Source: DATELY01 sp035276085
Lineage (GTDB): Bacteria; Pseudomonadota; Gammaproteobacteria; Steroidobacterales; Steroidobacteraceae
NCBI GenBank assembly: GCA_035276085.1
Contig: DATELY010000127.1
Span: 1-64,000 of the forward strand
Length of the DNA stretch: 64,000 nt
Direction: 5' to 3'
Position numbers and translations under genes: made by a program. Under the pieces are notes generated by a model. It was not told the origin of the DNA, did not search any database, and worked only from the letters and a program-made list of their open reading frames with translations. Position 1 is the stretch's first letter. Each line of letters begins with the position of its first letter. This document shows positions 24,436 through 33,825 of this stretch, piece by piece.

Positions 24436-24553
24436 GAAGAATCAGCAGGCGTGGCCTGCGACTCTTCCTTGCGATGGGTGGGCGTATGGTAGCCGAGGCA
24501 TCGGCACACGCATACTGCGATTCGCGTTTCTTTTTTTGCTTTGGCTGTTCCCA

Positions 24554-26332
24554 ATGGCGCGACTTCCTCAGTCAGCGATCGCCGTCGCACTTCTGCTCTG
24601 TTCCGCTGCGCCCGTTCGGGCCGACAGCTCCGCCGTGCAGCAGCTGCATCAGCTGTTTGCACAGGCCTGGGAGCGCGCGCTCGAGGAAAACCCGATCAAT
24701 GCCAGCTACCTCGGGGACAAGCGTTTCAACGCGCTGTGGCCCGATTGGTCGGCACGGGCGTTGGCGCGGGAGCGGCGCGAAGACGAGGATTTCTTGCAGC
24801 AGTTGCAACGCATTCCGGTTGCCACATTGCCGGCTGTCGAACAGCTCAACTACGAGTTGTTCCGCCGCCTGTATGCGCATCGCATGGCATCGTACGATTT
24901 CGATGCGCGCTATCGCCCGCTCGATCAACTCAACTACAGCGGCAGCATTCAGACACTGAGCGAGGTGGCCGAGCTCCTGTCGTTCGACACCGAGCAGGAC
25001 TATCGCGATTGGATTGCCCGGCTGCGTACATTCGGCACGCCGATGGACCAGGTGATCGCGCTCGCACGCACGGGCATCAAGCACCGCAACGTGCAGCCAC
25101 GGATCATCGTGGAGCGCACGCTGGGCCAGGTGAAAGCGCAGCGCGTTGCAGCCGACGCCAGCCCGTTCTTCAAGCCCTTTCTCAAGTTTCCAGCATCGAT
25201 TCCCGAAGACCGCACACTCGAGTTGCGCCAGGAGGGTCTGACGGCCGTGCGCGACGTCGTGTTACCCGCCTTCGAACGCCTGGAACGATTCCTCACACAG
25301 GAATATTTGCCGGCGAGCCGAGCGAGTGCCGGCATCTGGGATACGCCGCAAGGTGCGCAGTTCTACCAACACAATCTCGAATGGTTCACGACGACACCTC
25401 TCAACGCTGAGCAGATTCATCGGATCGGACTGAACGAAGTCGCGCGCATTCGCGCGGAAATGGACCAGGTGATCGCCACCGTCGGCTTCAAGGGCACTTT
25501 CGCGCAGTTCCTGCAGTACTTGCGCACGGATTCCCGTTTTCACTATTCGGACCCGCACAAGCTGATGCAGAGTTACATGGTCACAGCGAAGCGGATCGAT
25601 CCATTGCTCACGCAGTACTTCGGCCGTCTGCCGCGCACGCCGTATGGCGTGCGCGAAATCCCGGCCTCGACCGCTGCGGACACGACTACCGCGTACTACC
25701 AGCCCTGCTCGCCCGACGGTCGGCGTCCGGGCTACTTCTACGTCAACCTGTATCGCCCCGACCAGCGTCCTACGTATGAAATCCCGGTGCTGACCGCACA
25801 CGAAGCCGTGCCGGGTCATCACATACAGCAGGCGCTCGCGCAGGAAGCGGGCGAGTTGCCGAACTTCCGTCGCGATTTCGATGCCACGGCCTTCGTGGAA
25901 GGCTGGGCGCTCTATGCGGAAAGCCTTGGCGATGAGATGGGCCTGTATGCCGATCCGTACGACAAGTTCGGCCAGCTCACCTACGAAATGTGGCGCGCGG
26001 TGCGTCTCGTCGTGGACACGGGCATTCATCACAAGCGCTGGACGCGGACGCAAGCGATTGCGTACTTCAAGGAGAACGCGGCGAAGACGGAGCTCGACAT
26101 CGCGAACGAAGTCGATCGCTACATCGCGTGGCCCGGACAAGCGACGGCCTACAAGATCGGTGAACTGAAGATCAAAGAACTGCGCCAGCGGGCCAGCCAG
26201 CGGCTGGGCACACGCTTCGACCTCCGTGAATTCCACGATGAGGTGCTTCGCTCCGGCGCGGTGCCCCTCGATGTGCTCGAGCGCATCGTGGATGCCTGGA
26301 TCGACAAGGAAGAGGACGCCGACCGGCACTGA
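24554..26332 (+). CDS. DUF885 family secreted zinc-peptidase-like protein
   Basis: 592 residues from ATG 24554, with signal peptide MARLPQSAIAVALLLCSAAP (cleavage near VRA). The DUF885 core contains LTAHEAVPGHHIQQALAQE near residue 415, a variant metallopeptidase helix, followed by FVEGWALYAESLGDEMG, which supplies a further acidic ligand. Family members are poorly characterised periplasmic peptidases. Divergent from gcvT: the riboswitch lies between the two genes. Confidence 0.9.
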   Translation: MARLPQSAIAVALLLCSAAPVRADSSAVQQLHQLFAQAWERALEENPINASYLGDKRFNALWPDWSARALARERREDEDFLQQLQRIPVATLPAVEQLNYELFRRLYAHRMASYDFDARYRPLDQLNYSGSIQTLSEVAELLSFDTEQDYRDWIARLRTFGTPMDQVIALARTGIKHRNVQPRIIVERTLGQVKAQRVAADASPFFKPFLKFPASIPEDRTLELRQEGLTAVRDVVLPAFERLERFLTQEYLPASRASAGIWDTPQGAQFYQHNLEWFTTTPLNAEQIHRIGLNEVARIRAEMDQVIATVGFKGTFAQFLQYLRTDSRFHYSDPHKLMQSYMVTAKRIDPLLTQYFGRLPRTPYGVREIPASTAADTTTAYYQPCSPDGRRPGYFYVNLYRPDQRPTYEIPVLTAHEAVPGHHIQQALAQEAGELPNFRRDFDATAFVEGWALYAESLGDEMGLYADPYDKFGQLTYEMWRAVRLVVDTGIHHKRWTRTQAIAYFKENAAKTELDIANEVDRYIAWPGQATAYKIGELKIKELRQRASQRLGTRFDLREFHDEVLRSGAVPLDVLERIVDAWIDKEEDADRH

Positions 26333-26342
26333 GCCGAAGCGT

Positions 26343-26786
26343 TCAGAACTGGCGTGGATAGCGCCCGTGCAACATCTCGACGGCCAGCTCCGCCTGCTGC
26401 TCGATGTTGTAGGCGCGATAAGGCTTGCCCGTCTTCACCACGCACCGATAGGGATTGAAGCGGCCACAGGAGAGCACGCGGGCGCCATGCAGCCAGAGGC
26501 CGCGCCAGAAGACTCGCATCCCCTGCTGATGCTGCATGACATGCGCCATCTCGTGGATGAAGGTGTCGCGGCAATGCGGGTGACCGCAGGACGCCAGATC
26601 GCTGCACGCACCCGGCCAATAGATATACCCGTCCGGCGCCATGACCCGCTGCGGTAATTGCAGCGCCATGTATTTGCCGTTCACCACGCGCACGCAGGCG
26701 TAGTCGATACGCTCACCGAAAACGCGCTGGGCGAGAGCGATTTCCGCGGGTGTCAAAGCGCGCCCGATAGCCTTTTTTCGCCTCAT
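26343..26786 (-). CDS. Small HExxH-like zinc-protease-related protein
   Basis: 147 residues from ATG 26786 (MRRKKAIGRALTPAEIALAQ). The centre holds RDTFIHEMAHVMQHQQG, a metzincin-like HExxH plus a third histidine, and the C-terminus has IEQQAELAVEML, a likely acid ligand. Similar short proteins are annotated as Vgr-related or eCIS-core-like metallopeptidase domains, but I see no contractile-system genes nearby. No signal peptide. The start is divergent from, and only 48 bases from, ispG. Confidence 0.72.
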   Translation of the reverse strand: MRRKKAIGRALTPAEIALAQRVFGERIDYACVRVVNGKYMALQLPQRVMAPDGYIYWPGACSDLASCGHPHCRDTFIHEMAHVMQHQQGMRVFWRGLWLHGARVLSCGRFNPYRCVVKTGKPYRAYNIEQQAELAVEMLHGRYPRQF

Positions 26787-26834
26787 GCTGCAACCGGGAT
26801 AAGATGCCGGCCCGCTCCTGACGTGTCTGTGAAC

Positions 26835-28054
<1,220 letters not shown>

Positions 28055-28058
<4 letters not shown>

Positions 28059-28396
28059 GCAACTTGAGCGAACGACACTGCAAACCCTGTGAAGGCGGCG
28101 GTGTGCCGGCGCATTCGATGGAATCGGCGCGCGCGATGATGCAGCAACTGCACAAGGATTGGCGTCTGGAGGAAGCAGACAAGAGCATCCGCCGCGAATT
28201 CAAGTTCAAGAACTTCTATCGCACGATGAGCTTCGTGAATGCCGTCGCGCACATTGCCAACGTCGAGGGCCATCACCCCGACCTGGAAGTCGGCTACAAC
28301 TACTGCCGCATGAAGTGGACGACCCACGCGCTCGGTGGGTTGTCCGATAACGATTTCATTTGTGCGGCGAAGGTGGACGCGTTGCCGGTGGGGTAG
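28055..28396 (+). CDS. phhB: 4a-hydroxytetrahydrobiopterin dehydratase
   Basis: 113 residues. Pterin-4a-carbinolamine dehydratase fold with the signature VAHIANVEGHHPDLEVGYNY and an N-terminal CKPCEGG. It regenerates dihydrobiopterin from 4a-hydroxytetrahydrobiopterin after aromatic amino-acid hydroxylation. No phenylalanine hydroxylase lies in this window. ATGA overlap with ispG implies coupled translation. Confidence 0.93.
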
Positions 28397-28429
28397 GTTC
28401 GTTTGAGGTTAACCGGCGCCGTGCGTCTA

Positions 28430-29200
28430 TCACAGCCGCAGGAAAACACCCAGGGAAAAGCTGTCCACGTCTGGCTCATCGATGAAGGCGTCGCCGCCCA
28501 CGCCGAGATGGCGCTGATACTCGAGCCGCGCAATCCATTTCGAAGCAAAGCTGAAGTCCACGCCTGCGCCGAGCGCGAGGTTCTTGGACGAGACGTCGGG
28601 AGTGTCGAAGCTCGAGGTCCAGTTCGCCGTGCGCTGCGAGTAGTCGACATCGGCATCTGCGAAGAGGTATCCGGCCTTGCCGAACACGCTCCACGCGGGC
28701 GTGATTGGCCAACGACCCAGCACCGAAAGCTCGATGCCAGTGACATCGATCTCGGTCGATTGACGGAGCGAGCTTGGCGCAATCACGGGAAAGAAGGAAA
28801 TGATGGGAAATGTCGATCGCATCTCCACGCTTCCGAGATCGACGTAAGACAACTCCGCAGCAAAGAATGCATTGACCTGGTAGCCCAAGGTGGCGCTCAG
28901 AGTCTTGCCGACGTGATGTAGCTCCACGTTGGAAGCGCCTATCGGCGCAGCTCCGGGTGCGGAGGGCTCGAATGGGCGAGCCACAACGTCGTACATCGCA
29001 CCGAATCCGGGCGCGGGCACCAGCGGAGAGGGAAGAATCGCGGTAAGTGGCACAAAGGCGACACCCACATCACTTCGGTCCGCCCTGAAATCCGACTGCC
29101 CGACATTCACGCCGAAATAGAAACCCGAGTCTGCAGCTTGCACCGATCCTGCAATACAAAGATAAAGAGCGACCGCTCCCGCTCGCATTCCGAAGTCCAT
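28430..29200 (-). CDS. Outer-membrane beta-barrel protein
   Basis: 256 residues with a signal peptide (cleavage likely GSVQA-ADS). The mature part alternates polar and hydrophobic residues with many Gly/Tyr/Phe turns (GFYFGVNVGQSDF; LSATLGYQVNAFFAAELSYV; FGKAGYLFADADVDYS; FASKWIARLEYQRHLG), as in 8-strand OmpA/OmpW/opacity-type barrels. The last residues are GVFLRL rather than a terminal Phe. The ATG at 29200 has AGGGGAG four bases upstream. Ligand unknown. Convergent with phhB. Confidence 0.78.
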   Translation of the reverse strand: MDFGMRAGAVALYLCIAGSVQAADSGFYFGVNVGQSDFRADRSDVGVAFVPLTAILPSPLVPAPGFGAMYDVVARPFEPSAPGAAPIGASNVELHHVGKTLSATLGYQVNAFFAAELSYVDLGSVEMRSTFPIISFFPVIAPSSLRQSTEIDVTGIELSVLGRWPITPAWSVFGKAGYLFADADVDYSQRTANWTSSFDTPDVSSKNLALGAGVDFSFASKWIARLEYQRHLGVGGDAFIDEPDVDSFSLGVFLRL

Positions 29201-29410
29201 AGAACTCCCCTGTTTTTATGTTGAATCCCGCTGCGCGATTCTTTCGCGCTCGTTCTTATTCTGCCTCGACGGCAGCGGAGATGTCTTGTGGTGCGGCTCC
29301 GGACCCAGGCGATGGCGAAGCTCTGTTTTGGCGGCTCATCTCGACGTCATCTCGGCTTATCGTCCGTCCGGGAACGCCCGCAGCACACGTCAGTGGCTGC
29401 GGGCCTCCCG

Positions 29411-29504
29411 CCGCAAGTTGTTTCTGGCGCCGGCGTGAATACATCCCTGTAGCCTGCGACGAAAACATCCCTGTTTTCGACGCCGCCTGAAACAACTTCC
29501 GACG
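29411..29504. repeat. Branched palindromic element (cloverleaf-like)
   Basis: Outer stem AAGTTGTTTC (29415-29424) pairs with GAAACAACTT (29489-29498), with extra GGCG/CGCC pairing inside. Within it are two small hairpins that share a CATCCCTGT core: TACATCCCTGTA (29440-29451) and CGAAAACATCCCTGTTTTCG (29460-29479). The RNA or single strand would fold as a multi-way junction. Confidence 0.8.
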
Positions 29505-29619
29505 TGAGTCCCGCAATCGGCAGCAGTGGCCCCGTGCGAAAAACCAATGCGCGGAAATGGGGAGAGTCTCGGTTCTTTTTTCTGCCTTCCAAACTCACAC
29601 GTGGCACATAGCGCACGAT

Positions 29620-29715
29620 GTTGGGGGACCGTTTCCAGGACTGTGGCCGACAGGACGTCGGCCCTCAGAGCCTACAGGGATGTATTCACGGCGGTCCTGG
29701 AAACGGTCCCCCAAC
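29620..29715. repeat. Long perfect inverted repeat (22-bp arms)
   Basis: GTTGGGGGACCGTTTCCAGG plus AC at 29620-29641 is perfectly complementary to 29694-29715. The 52-nt loop holds a GGCCGAC/GTCGGCC hairpin (29645-29663) and CCTACAGGGATGTATTCACG, the reverse complement of a sequence in the element at 29411-29504. So the two elements share one module in opposite orientation. Confidence 0.85.
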
Positions 29716-29779
29716 GTCGGGCGCGCTCTTTCAACACTCGACGAGGATTAGGCGGGAATGAACCTTCACCCATTCCTCG

Positions 29780-30775
29780 TCATTCCGCCTGAACCGCCGC
29801 CGCAACCTCCTCAGGCTCCAGCTCCGGACTCACAGGATGCGCAAACCGCCTGCGAGCGAACTCGATGCGCTGTTGCGGGGGAAGTGAGAAGTCGGCGTGT
29901 TCTTCGCAGATGCGCAGGCGTCGCAACAGGCCCTGGCGGTTGGCGATTTGAATCGTCAGCCCAGGCCGGGCGTTGAGCTCCAGCACCAACGGTCCGAGGT
30001 CGCGGTCGAGCACGATGTCGACGCCGATGTAGCCCATGCCGGTGAGCTCGAAGCAACGTGCGGAGATGTCGAGGATGACGTCCCAGTTGGGGACTTCGAT
30101 GCCGTCGATGTCGTTGCCGGTGTCGGGATGTTGAGCGATGGCGAGACTGCCGATCACGCCGCCCAGCGTGGCGCCCGTCGCGATGTCGATGCCGGCGCCG
30201 ACGGCGCCTTGATGCAGATTGGCTTTGCCGTGCGAGCCGCGTGTCGGCAGGCGGACCATCGCCATGATCGGGAAACCGCGAAACACGATGACGCGAATGT
30301 CCGGCACGCCTTGATACGCGATGCGCTCGAAGAGTGGCGAGAAGCGCACCATGTACTCGATGATGACGACGTCCTGCACGCCGCCAAGACTGAACTGGCC
30401 GTTGATCGCATTCGAGAGGTGATGCTGCAGAAAACCCTCGTCGAGCAACATCCCCGCAACGGTTCGATACTGATCTCCGCTGCGGCCAGCGACGACGACG
30501 ATGCCATCACCGGCACTGCCATGGGCCGGCTTGAGGGCAAACTCGCGTCGGCCGCGCACGATCTCACCCAGGCGGCGGATGTCGTGCTCGGTTTCGATGA
30601 CGCCGTACAACTCCGGGACGGCGATGCCCGCCTGCAAAGCGAGTCGCTTGGTCTTGAGCTTGTCATCGACCAGCGGATAGAGATGGCGCGGGTTGCAACG
30701 CAGGATGTAATCGCCATTGCGCCGGTTGAGGCCCAGCACCCCCGACTGCATCAGTGCGCGATAACGCTTGAACAC
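29780..30775 (-). CDS. ATP-grasp ligase (alpha-L-glutamate ligase-like / sugar-transfer-associated)
   Basis: 331 residues. ATP-grasp fold: FALKPAHGSAGDGIVVV (ATP-binding lysine and glycine loop), RVIVFRGFPIMAMVRLP and, near the end, YIGVDIVLDRDL with PLVLELNARPGLTIQIANR, the metal-binding acids of the family. It should join an acid to an amine with ATP. Start is GTG at 30775, 12 bases from the stop of the transglutaminase-like/7TM gene, so the two form an operon. Substrate unknown. Confidence 0.85.
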   Translation of the reverse strand: MFKRYRALMQSGVLGLNRRNGDYILRCNPRHLYPLVDDKLKTKRLALQAGIAVPELYGVIETEHDIRRLGEIVRGRREFALKPAHGSAGDGIVVVAGRSGDQYRTVAGMLLDEGFLQHHLSNAINGQFSLGGVQDVVIIEYMVRFSPLFERIAYQGVPDIRVIVFRGFPIMAMVRLPTRGSHGKANLHQGAVGAGIDIATGATLGGVIGSLAIAQHPDTGNDIDGIEVPNWDVILDISARCFELTGMGYIGVDIVLDRDLGPLVLELNARPGLTIQIANRQGLLRRLRICEEHADFSLPPQQRIEFARRRFAHPVSPELEPEEVAAAVQAE

Positions 30776-30787
30776 GGACGCTGCTCG

Positions 30788-32323
30788 TCAGTCCGAGGGC
30801 TTCGCTGGCGCAAACGCGCGGAAGCGTCGCAGTTCCAGCAAGCGATAGCCTGTGTACCGGCCCATGAGCAGGATGGCTGCCAGCACCACGAGCAGCAGCT
30901 CCGGAAACACGAAGATCACGTGCGCGAGCCATACGATCCCCATGACGAGATAGGTGATCGCGGCGACCAGCAAGCTGCCGACGCCTTCCTGAATCGCCTC
31001 GGACGCCCCGCGCTCTTCCCACACGATCGACATGCGCTCGATGGTCATCGAGATGATCACCATCGGGAACAGCGCAATCGACAGCGCGGGTTGCAGGTCG
31101 AGCTTCTGACTCACCACGCTGATGCCCGCCATGAGGATGACGACCACCGTCAGCACGGAGCTCAAGCGCGGCACCAACAGCAAACGCAGCCGCTCGAGGT
31201 AGAAACGGATCAACAGCCCGAGCGAGACGATGATGGCGAACAACACGAGGCCCCACAGCAACCGCGTTTCGCGAAACGCGAGTGCGACCAGGACGGGCAT
31301 GAACGTGCCGAACGTCTTGATGCCGACGAAATTGCGCAGCATGACGATGACGAGCGCGCCGATCGGCACCATCAGCAGCACGCCATAAACGGCTTGCGTG
31401 GCAATCGGCAACGAGAACAGGGAGAAGTCCACCGCATGGGAGCCGAGCTGTTCGGAGCGGCGCTCCACGACCAGCATGGAGTCGAGCAGGTTCTGCTGGA
31501 CGGCGACTTTGAACGAGCTGTTGGAGCCGCCCTCGACATCTGCGATGGACGTATCGCCCCGCCACCAGATCAGGAAGTCGGGTGGCAGGCCCCGCTCCAA
31601 TGTCACCGGATTGAAGTACAGCCACTGGACGCCATCGTGGACTTCGAGCAATGGCAGCGGCTGGACGGCGCCATTCTGATTCCGCAGGAACACGCCATGC
31701 GCGACGCGTGCCGGCACATGCGTTGCTGCCAGAACCACGGTTGCCAGTTGCGCGCGCTCCTCGTGCGAAGCGCCACGGCGCAAGAACAACGAGATGTACG
31801 AGTCGTTCTCGCCGCGCTGAATGCGCTTGAGGAGTTGTGTCGTGAAGCTCGCGACGTCGGCCGACTGACGTCGGACTTCGGCGATGAGGCCATCCATCGC
31901 GATCTTCGACGGCTCATCGAGGTTCGGCTCGGCCGGAAATGGCGGCGTGGTGTCCTCGAGCGTCCTGGAAGGGTCTTTCAGGATGGTCGCGCGATAGAAC
32001 ACGGTTTGAGGTCCGCTGGCTTCGCGCACTGCCCACACCGCTTCACGACCATAGGGCGATGCTTGCGTGTTCACGCCGAAACCGCGCGACACGAAGTTTT
32101 CATCCAGGACCGTATACCCGGGTGTGAGCGTGGGTAAGCGCAGCGTAACCTTGACCGGCGCAGGGCCGGGCTCGAAGGCCACGGCCGCTTCGACGTTCCA
32201 CACCTGCGTTTCGCTCTCCGGCTGCAGTGGAAAGTGCAGCATGCGCCACTTGTAATAGAAGATCGCCAGACCAACGACCGTGAGCACGATGGCGAGGAGG
32301 TAGAGATGGCGGTTAGCGCTCAT
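30788..32323 (-). CDS. Inactive-transglutaminase-like domain fused to 7 transmembrane helices
   Basis: 511 residues from ATG 32323. An N-terminal membrane anchor (LYLLAIVLTVVGLAIFYY) is followed by a periplasmic transglutaminase-like region (about 30-280). The C-terminal half holds about seven helices from AVYGVLLMVPIGALVIVML to LLLVVLAAILLMG. The transglutaminase catalytic Cys is not evident. Such proteins are encoded beside ATP-grasp ligases, as here, often with an aspartyl/zinc protease that I do not see. It probably modifies or senses a periplasmic peptide-like ligand (inference). Confidence 0.83.
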   Translation of the reverse strand: MSANRHLYLLAIVLTVVGLAIFYYKWRMLHFPLQPESETQVWNVEAAVAFEPGPAPVKVTLRLPTLTPGYTVLDENFVSRGFGVNTQASPYGREAVWAVREASGPQTVFYRATILKDPSRTLEDTTPPFPAEPNLDEPSKIAMDGLIAEVRRQSADVASFTTQLLKRIQRGENDSYISLFLRRGASHEERAQLATVVLAATHVPARVAHGVFLRNQNGAVQPLPLLEVHDGVQWLYFNPVTLERGLPPDFLIWWRGDTSIADVEGGSNSSFKVAVQQNLLDSMLVVERRSEQLGSHAVDFSLFSLPIATQAVYGVLLMVPIGALVIVMLRNFVGIKTFGTFMPVLVALAFRETRLLWGLVLFAIIVSLGLLIRFYLERLRLLLVPRLSSVLTVVVILMAGISVVSQKLDLQPALSIALFPMVIISMTIERMSIVWEERGASEAIQEGVGSLLVAAITYLVMGIVWLAHVIFVFPELLLVVLAAILLMGRYTGYRLLELRRFRAFAPAKPSD

Positions 32324-32581
32324 CGCCAACACTCATGATGCAAGCGGATCCCCTGTGACCGTCGATGATCCAAGCCGTGCCACCCGGTGAGGTCCGGAGA
32401 AGAACATTTCGACTGGGGTGTGCTTGGGCCGGGAAAGCCTAGCGGGTTTGACGATGTCACTCAAACGTCCAAGTGCGCCGCGAGAGGTGATTGCGACCGT
32501 GGTGTCGTCGAGACGACAGTTTCATGAGAGCAGCCGTCAGCCGCTTGCAGCGGACAGGCGGCATCCGTATCGGCGGCCCGC
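32324..32581. other. Intergenic region upstream of the 7TM gene
   Basis: 258 bp between the 7TM gene start and the visC-type hydroxylase stop. It must contain the promoter of the 7TM/ATP-grasp operon. I see short inverted motifs (GTCGTCGAGACGAC near 32501-32515) but no gene or heptad array. Confidence 0.5.
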
Positions 32582-33820
32582 TCAGGCCGAGCGCCGTACG
32601 ATCGTCGGCACATGCCCCCCGACGCCGAGAGCGCGTTCGATCAGGGCGCGCTTGCCGACCCCAGATCGATTCAGCAGCGCAAAGCCGGAGCGGCGCAACA
32701 GACCCAGCGCCGCGTTGTCGTTACTGAAGAGCGCATTGAGTCCGTCGATCAATCCCAGTGCCAGTGCGTTCTCGCTCTTGCGCCAGCGTTCATAGCGCCG
32801 CAACGCACCCAGGTCGCCGATCGCGGTAGCGCCGTGCGCGCGAACGGTATCGGCGAGCACCTCCGCCAATGCCGCAGCATCCAGCAACCCCATGTTGACG
32901 CCCTGCCCTGCCAATGGATGCACCGAATGAGCTGCGTCGCCAACGAGCACGAATGAGGCTCGACAGTAAGCGCGTGCGTGAATGAGCTGCAGCGGGAAGT
33001 GAGCCCGAGGCGCAGTGATCTCGACATCGCCGAGGACGGCATCGCATGCACCGCGAATCGCAATCGCACAGTCCTCCTCCGCCATCGCAGCAAGACTCGT
33101 CGCATATTCGGGCGTGGTGGTCCACACGATGGAGCTGCGCCCGTCCGCCAACGGTAGCAACGCGATAGGACCTTGCGGCAGAAAGCGCTGATAGGCGGTC
33201 GAGCGATGCGGCTGCTGCGTGCGAATGTGCGTCACGAAGGCACTTTGTGCATATGAGCGCTGGTCGATGGCCAGCTGAGCCAGCTCCCGGCTGCGTGAGC
33301 TCGAGCCATCGGCGCCGATGACCAAACCGGCCGACAGGCGCCGGCCGTCGGATAAGGTGATTCGCGCCATGCCACCCTGCAAGTCCACAGCGCTCAGCTC
33401 GGCTCGCTGCACGGTCACCCGCTGACGCATGACAGGCGTGCCGTACAGCGCCCATTGGATACGGCGGTTCTCGGCGATGTACCCGAGATTCGCTTCGCCG
33501 GTGGCGCTCGCGGAGAAGCGCAGCGTCGCTCGGCCGTTCACCGGACTCGCGGCATCCCAAACCACCATCTCTTCGTAGGGCGCGGCGTGCAAGGCAGTGG
33601 CTTCCCGCCACGCACCGACCGCGCGCAGCACGCGTTCGGATCCGCGTGACAGAGCGGACACGCGCAGATCGATGTCGCCAGTGGGCGGAAGACTGGGGGG
33701 ACGTGCTTCGACCAGGGCGATGCTGAGCGACTCCAGCTCGCGTTCGTGCGCAAGCAGGGCCGCAGTGGCAGCACCGACGATGCCGCCGCCGATGATCACG
33801 ATGTCGAAGTCGCGTGCCAT
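32582..33820 (-). CDS. FAD-dependent UbiH/VisC-family hydroxylase
   Basis: 412 residues. FAD fingerprint DIVIIGGGIVGAATAALLA, the NAD(P)H-associated LVIGADGSSSRSRELA, and second FAD motif FVLVGDAAHSVHPLAGQGVN. Its place after ubiH matches E. coli ubiI (visC), the C5-hydroxylase of aerobic ubiquinone synthesis, but which ring position it uses here is not certain. A GTG at 33829 overlaps the ubiH stop as GTGA and is an alternative, coupled start. Confidence 0.88.
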   Translation of the reverse strand: MARDFDIVIIGGGIVGAATAALLAHERELESLSIALVEARPPSLPPTGDIDLRVSALSRGSERVLRAVGAWREATALHAAPYEEMVVWDAASPVNGRATLRFSASATGEANLGYIAENRRIQWALYGTPVMRQRVTVQRAELSAVDLQGGMARITLSDGRRLSAGLVIGADGSSSRSRELAQLAIDQRSYAQSAFVTHIRTQQPHRSTAYQRFLPQGPIALLPLADGRSSIVWTTTPEYATSLAAMAEEDCAIAIRGACDAVLGDVEITAPRAHFPLQLIHARAYCRASFVLVGDAAHSVHPLAGQGVNMGLLDAAALAEVLADTVRAHGATAIGDLGALRRYERWRKSENALALGLIDGLNALFSNDNAALGLLRRSGFALLNRSGVGKRALIERALGVGGHVPTIVRRSA

Positions 33821-33825
33821 GGTTC

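Larger units (their letters stand above)
29201..29779. other. Gene-free region with two large structured palindromes
   Basis: About 580 bp between the outer-membrane barrel gene and the ATP-grasp gene. No convincing coding potential on either strand. It contains the two elements described separately at 29411-29504 and 29620-29715, plus a T-rich stretch near 29573-29582. Confidence 0.7.

Noticed and set aside
26343..26786. Core protein of an extracellular contractile injection system
   Set aside because: Only a short HExxH-containing protein is present; there are no sheath, tube or baseplate genes.
29897..32137. A 746-codon plus-strand frame
   Set aside because: Antisense to the ATP-grasp and 7TM genes. 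The translation is His/Arg/Gln-rich with no domain; a GC-rich shadow.
32309..32323. Array-derived N-terminus of the 7TM protein (GCGCTAACCGCCA resembles a heptad unit)
   Set aside because: Only one 11-12-base match, no second unit and no array. MSANRHL is a plausible native start.
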